The notes under the pieces were generated by a model that was given only the letters and a program-made list of their open reading frames with translations, did no database searches and was not told the DNA's origin. A DNA stretch of 64,000 nt from Choristoneura fumiferana (taxonomy: Eukaryota > Arthropoda > Insecta > Lepidoptera > Tortricidae), in the NCBI RefSeq assembly GCF_025370935.1, contig NC_133473.1, forward strand, positions 4,962,872 to 5,026,871, in the 5' to 3' direction. Shown here in pieces: positions 62,616 through 64,000 of this stretch. Within the stretch, counting starts at the first letter, position 1; the number at the start of each line of letters is the position of its first letter. Both the position numbers and the translations under genes were made by a program.

Positions 62616-64000
62616 TTTATTTTACACTGTTTTATTTTATGTTACACCTTATTTTCAGTGTAATTATTGAGAAAAACCGACTATCGATCCATACCTATTC
62701 CAAAAAATAATGCTCACCCATAATTTATTGCTGCAATTCAGCACTATCAGATGCCAAAATTAAGCCAGGGTCGACGAGATGTGCAGATATACGAGTTTCA
62801 ATGTAATAATTTCAAGTTAACACTATTAAGCTGAAATGAGGATAATGTATAATAATTATGATTAATAGTATTTAATTAACTAAAAATGAAAAATTTGTAG
62901 TTAAGAAACACCATGTCATTATCAGGTTTTGACTAATTAGATTAAGGTTTTGTTTTGCATGTGCATTTTAAACGTTTTTAGTTAGGAAATTTATTTAATA
63001 ATTTAATATACCTAACAACTAATGCCAACGGTTTTCTAGAATTTCCTGTTATGAGATAATTTCACAAAATCTATCCTTATTTCTCGTCTACGTCAACGAA
63101 TTGTATTTTTGGAGAATTTTAGCTTTTTTAGATCCAAGGGCTTAGGCTTCAGTCAAACAATCGATCGTGACTTTTTTATGATTTCTTAGATCATCTAGGT
63201 ATGAACTAGTAATAATAAATCAATATTTTCTGATAAAATGTTTAAATTTTATTACAGTACAGAGGTACAATGTATGTAGGTACTCAAGTTTTGTTAATAT
63301 ATTGTAAGTCATTGACTGATTTCTCATTCCCATTTACTTAAGGTTAGATGGCAGGTAGTAGTTTTCTATGTTAGATTGCAATACAATTGTTTTTTTTTAT
63401 TACACATACAGTCAACAAAAATTGAAGTCAGTAAAAAAAGCCTGTAAAATATACGCTTAGAGCCTACGCACACCGCATTTTATAAACTTGCATTGATAGC
63501 ATTGTTTTTCCTTTCATAGAAAATCCATACAGCGATAAAAAAAAACAACTCGCGTGCGAATCGATAGGTAAAATCGCGCGTCGGCGGGGCGTTTAGAAAA
63601 CGCGCTGTGCTAAGCCCTCATGTACTAAGATTAAACAGTAAACTTGTACTTACGTAAAAAGTCGCGTATTCTTGCCACTTACGCCTTAGAGACCTTGCGT
63701 CGCCTTGATACCATTTGTCCGTCTAACTTACTTACGTTCGTAGAGTAGATTTTCTCGAAGCGACCGGTAAAGTCACAGGTTTTACTGGTTATTTAATACG
63801 ATGAAGTTAGCGGAGACTTCAATTTACGTGAGAAAATAAGGTGTGTTTTCGTTCTTACATTTATACCTACGTACACTCTTACTATCAAACCATTATTTAA
63901 TTCCTGATTGAGTAAGCAGCATAATGATTCCTTGTCTAGCAATATGATGTCACTGATATTTTCTGTGAAATCACCAAAGACATTAAAATAACAATAAAAG
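62616..64000. other. 1.4 kb without recognised features
   Basis: AT-rich to about 63430. The stretch 63440-63840 is GC-richer in patches (GCGCGTCGGCGGGGCG) and does not match other repeats here. No frame is recognised. Confidence 0.4.

Overview
This window looks like repeat-rich nuclear DNA from a moth or butterfly (Lepidoptera). The sequence is AT-rich. It is packed with tRNA-derived SINEs, 5'-truncated RTE-like LINE 3' ends that finish in ATG/CAT triplet tails, Lep1-like Helitrons ending CTAG, and many palindromic MITEs. I recognise these as lepidopteran types from their sequence style, not from a search, so family names are tentative. I use neutral letters (SINE-A, family F and so on) where I cannot name a family.

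I found no host protein-coding gene, no functional tRNA or rRNA gene and no CRISPR. The longest open frames are either remnants of retrotransposon reverse transcriptase (11996-12337, 52424-53111, 32697-33017, 60050-60208) or frames with no recognisable protein. The window is best read as intergenic or intronic sequence filled by successive waves of transposition.

Layout. 0-10 kb: an inverted SINE-A pair, a foldback MITE, three RTE 3' ends (2330, 3322, 5350), LINE 3' ends, two family F copies, and a cluster of SINE-B, RTE and LINE-G near 9 kb. 10-16 kb: RTE copies, including one inserted inside a SINE-A with an 11-bp target duplication (13461-13771), family N and D copies and a foldback. 16-27 kb: sparser, with a matched pair of 360-bp MITEs, an 85-bp AC microsatellite, Jockey-type LINE tails, a minisatellite carrying CCTAA motifs, and a 38-bp TIR element. 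27-43 kb: four Helitrons with recognisable ends, a SINE-B with a clear TSD, a TIR element with a SINE and a Helitron piece nested inside, a complete family F, short RTE copies and a roughly 120-bp tandem array at 38.7-39.7 kb. 43-64 kb: GC-rich K repeats inside inverted repeats, nested MITEs, a Penelope-like inverted module with a degenerate hammerhead-like motif (49491-49533, minus strand), a 688-bp RTE copy with an 11-bp TSD, and further family D, E and F, SINE-B and foldback copies.

How the parts relate. The RTE LINEs appear to be the main source of replication machinery. Their 3' end (GGAGGCCT, then GCAGTGGACGT, then GGCTG and ATG triplets) is echoed at the 3' end of SINE-B, as expected if the SINE borrows the LINE enzyme. 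Target duplications show several independent insertions, and the nesting gives relative ages. The most interesting single object is the hammerhead-like fold at 49.5 kb.
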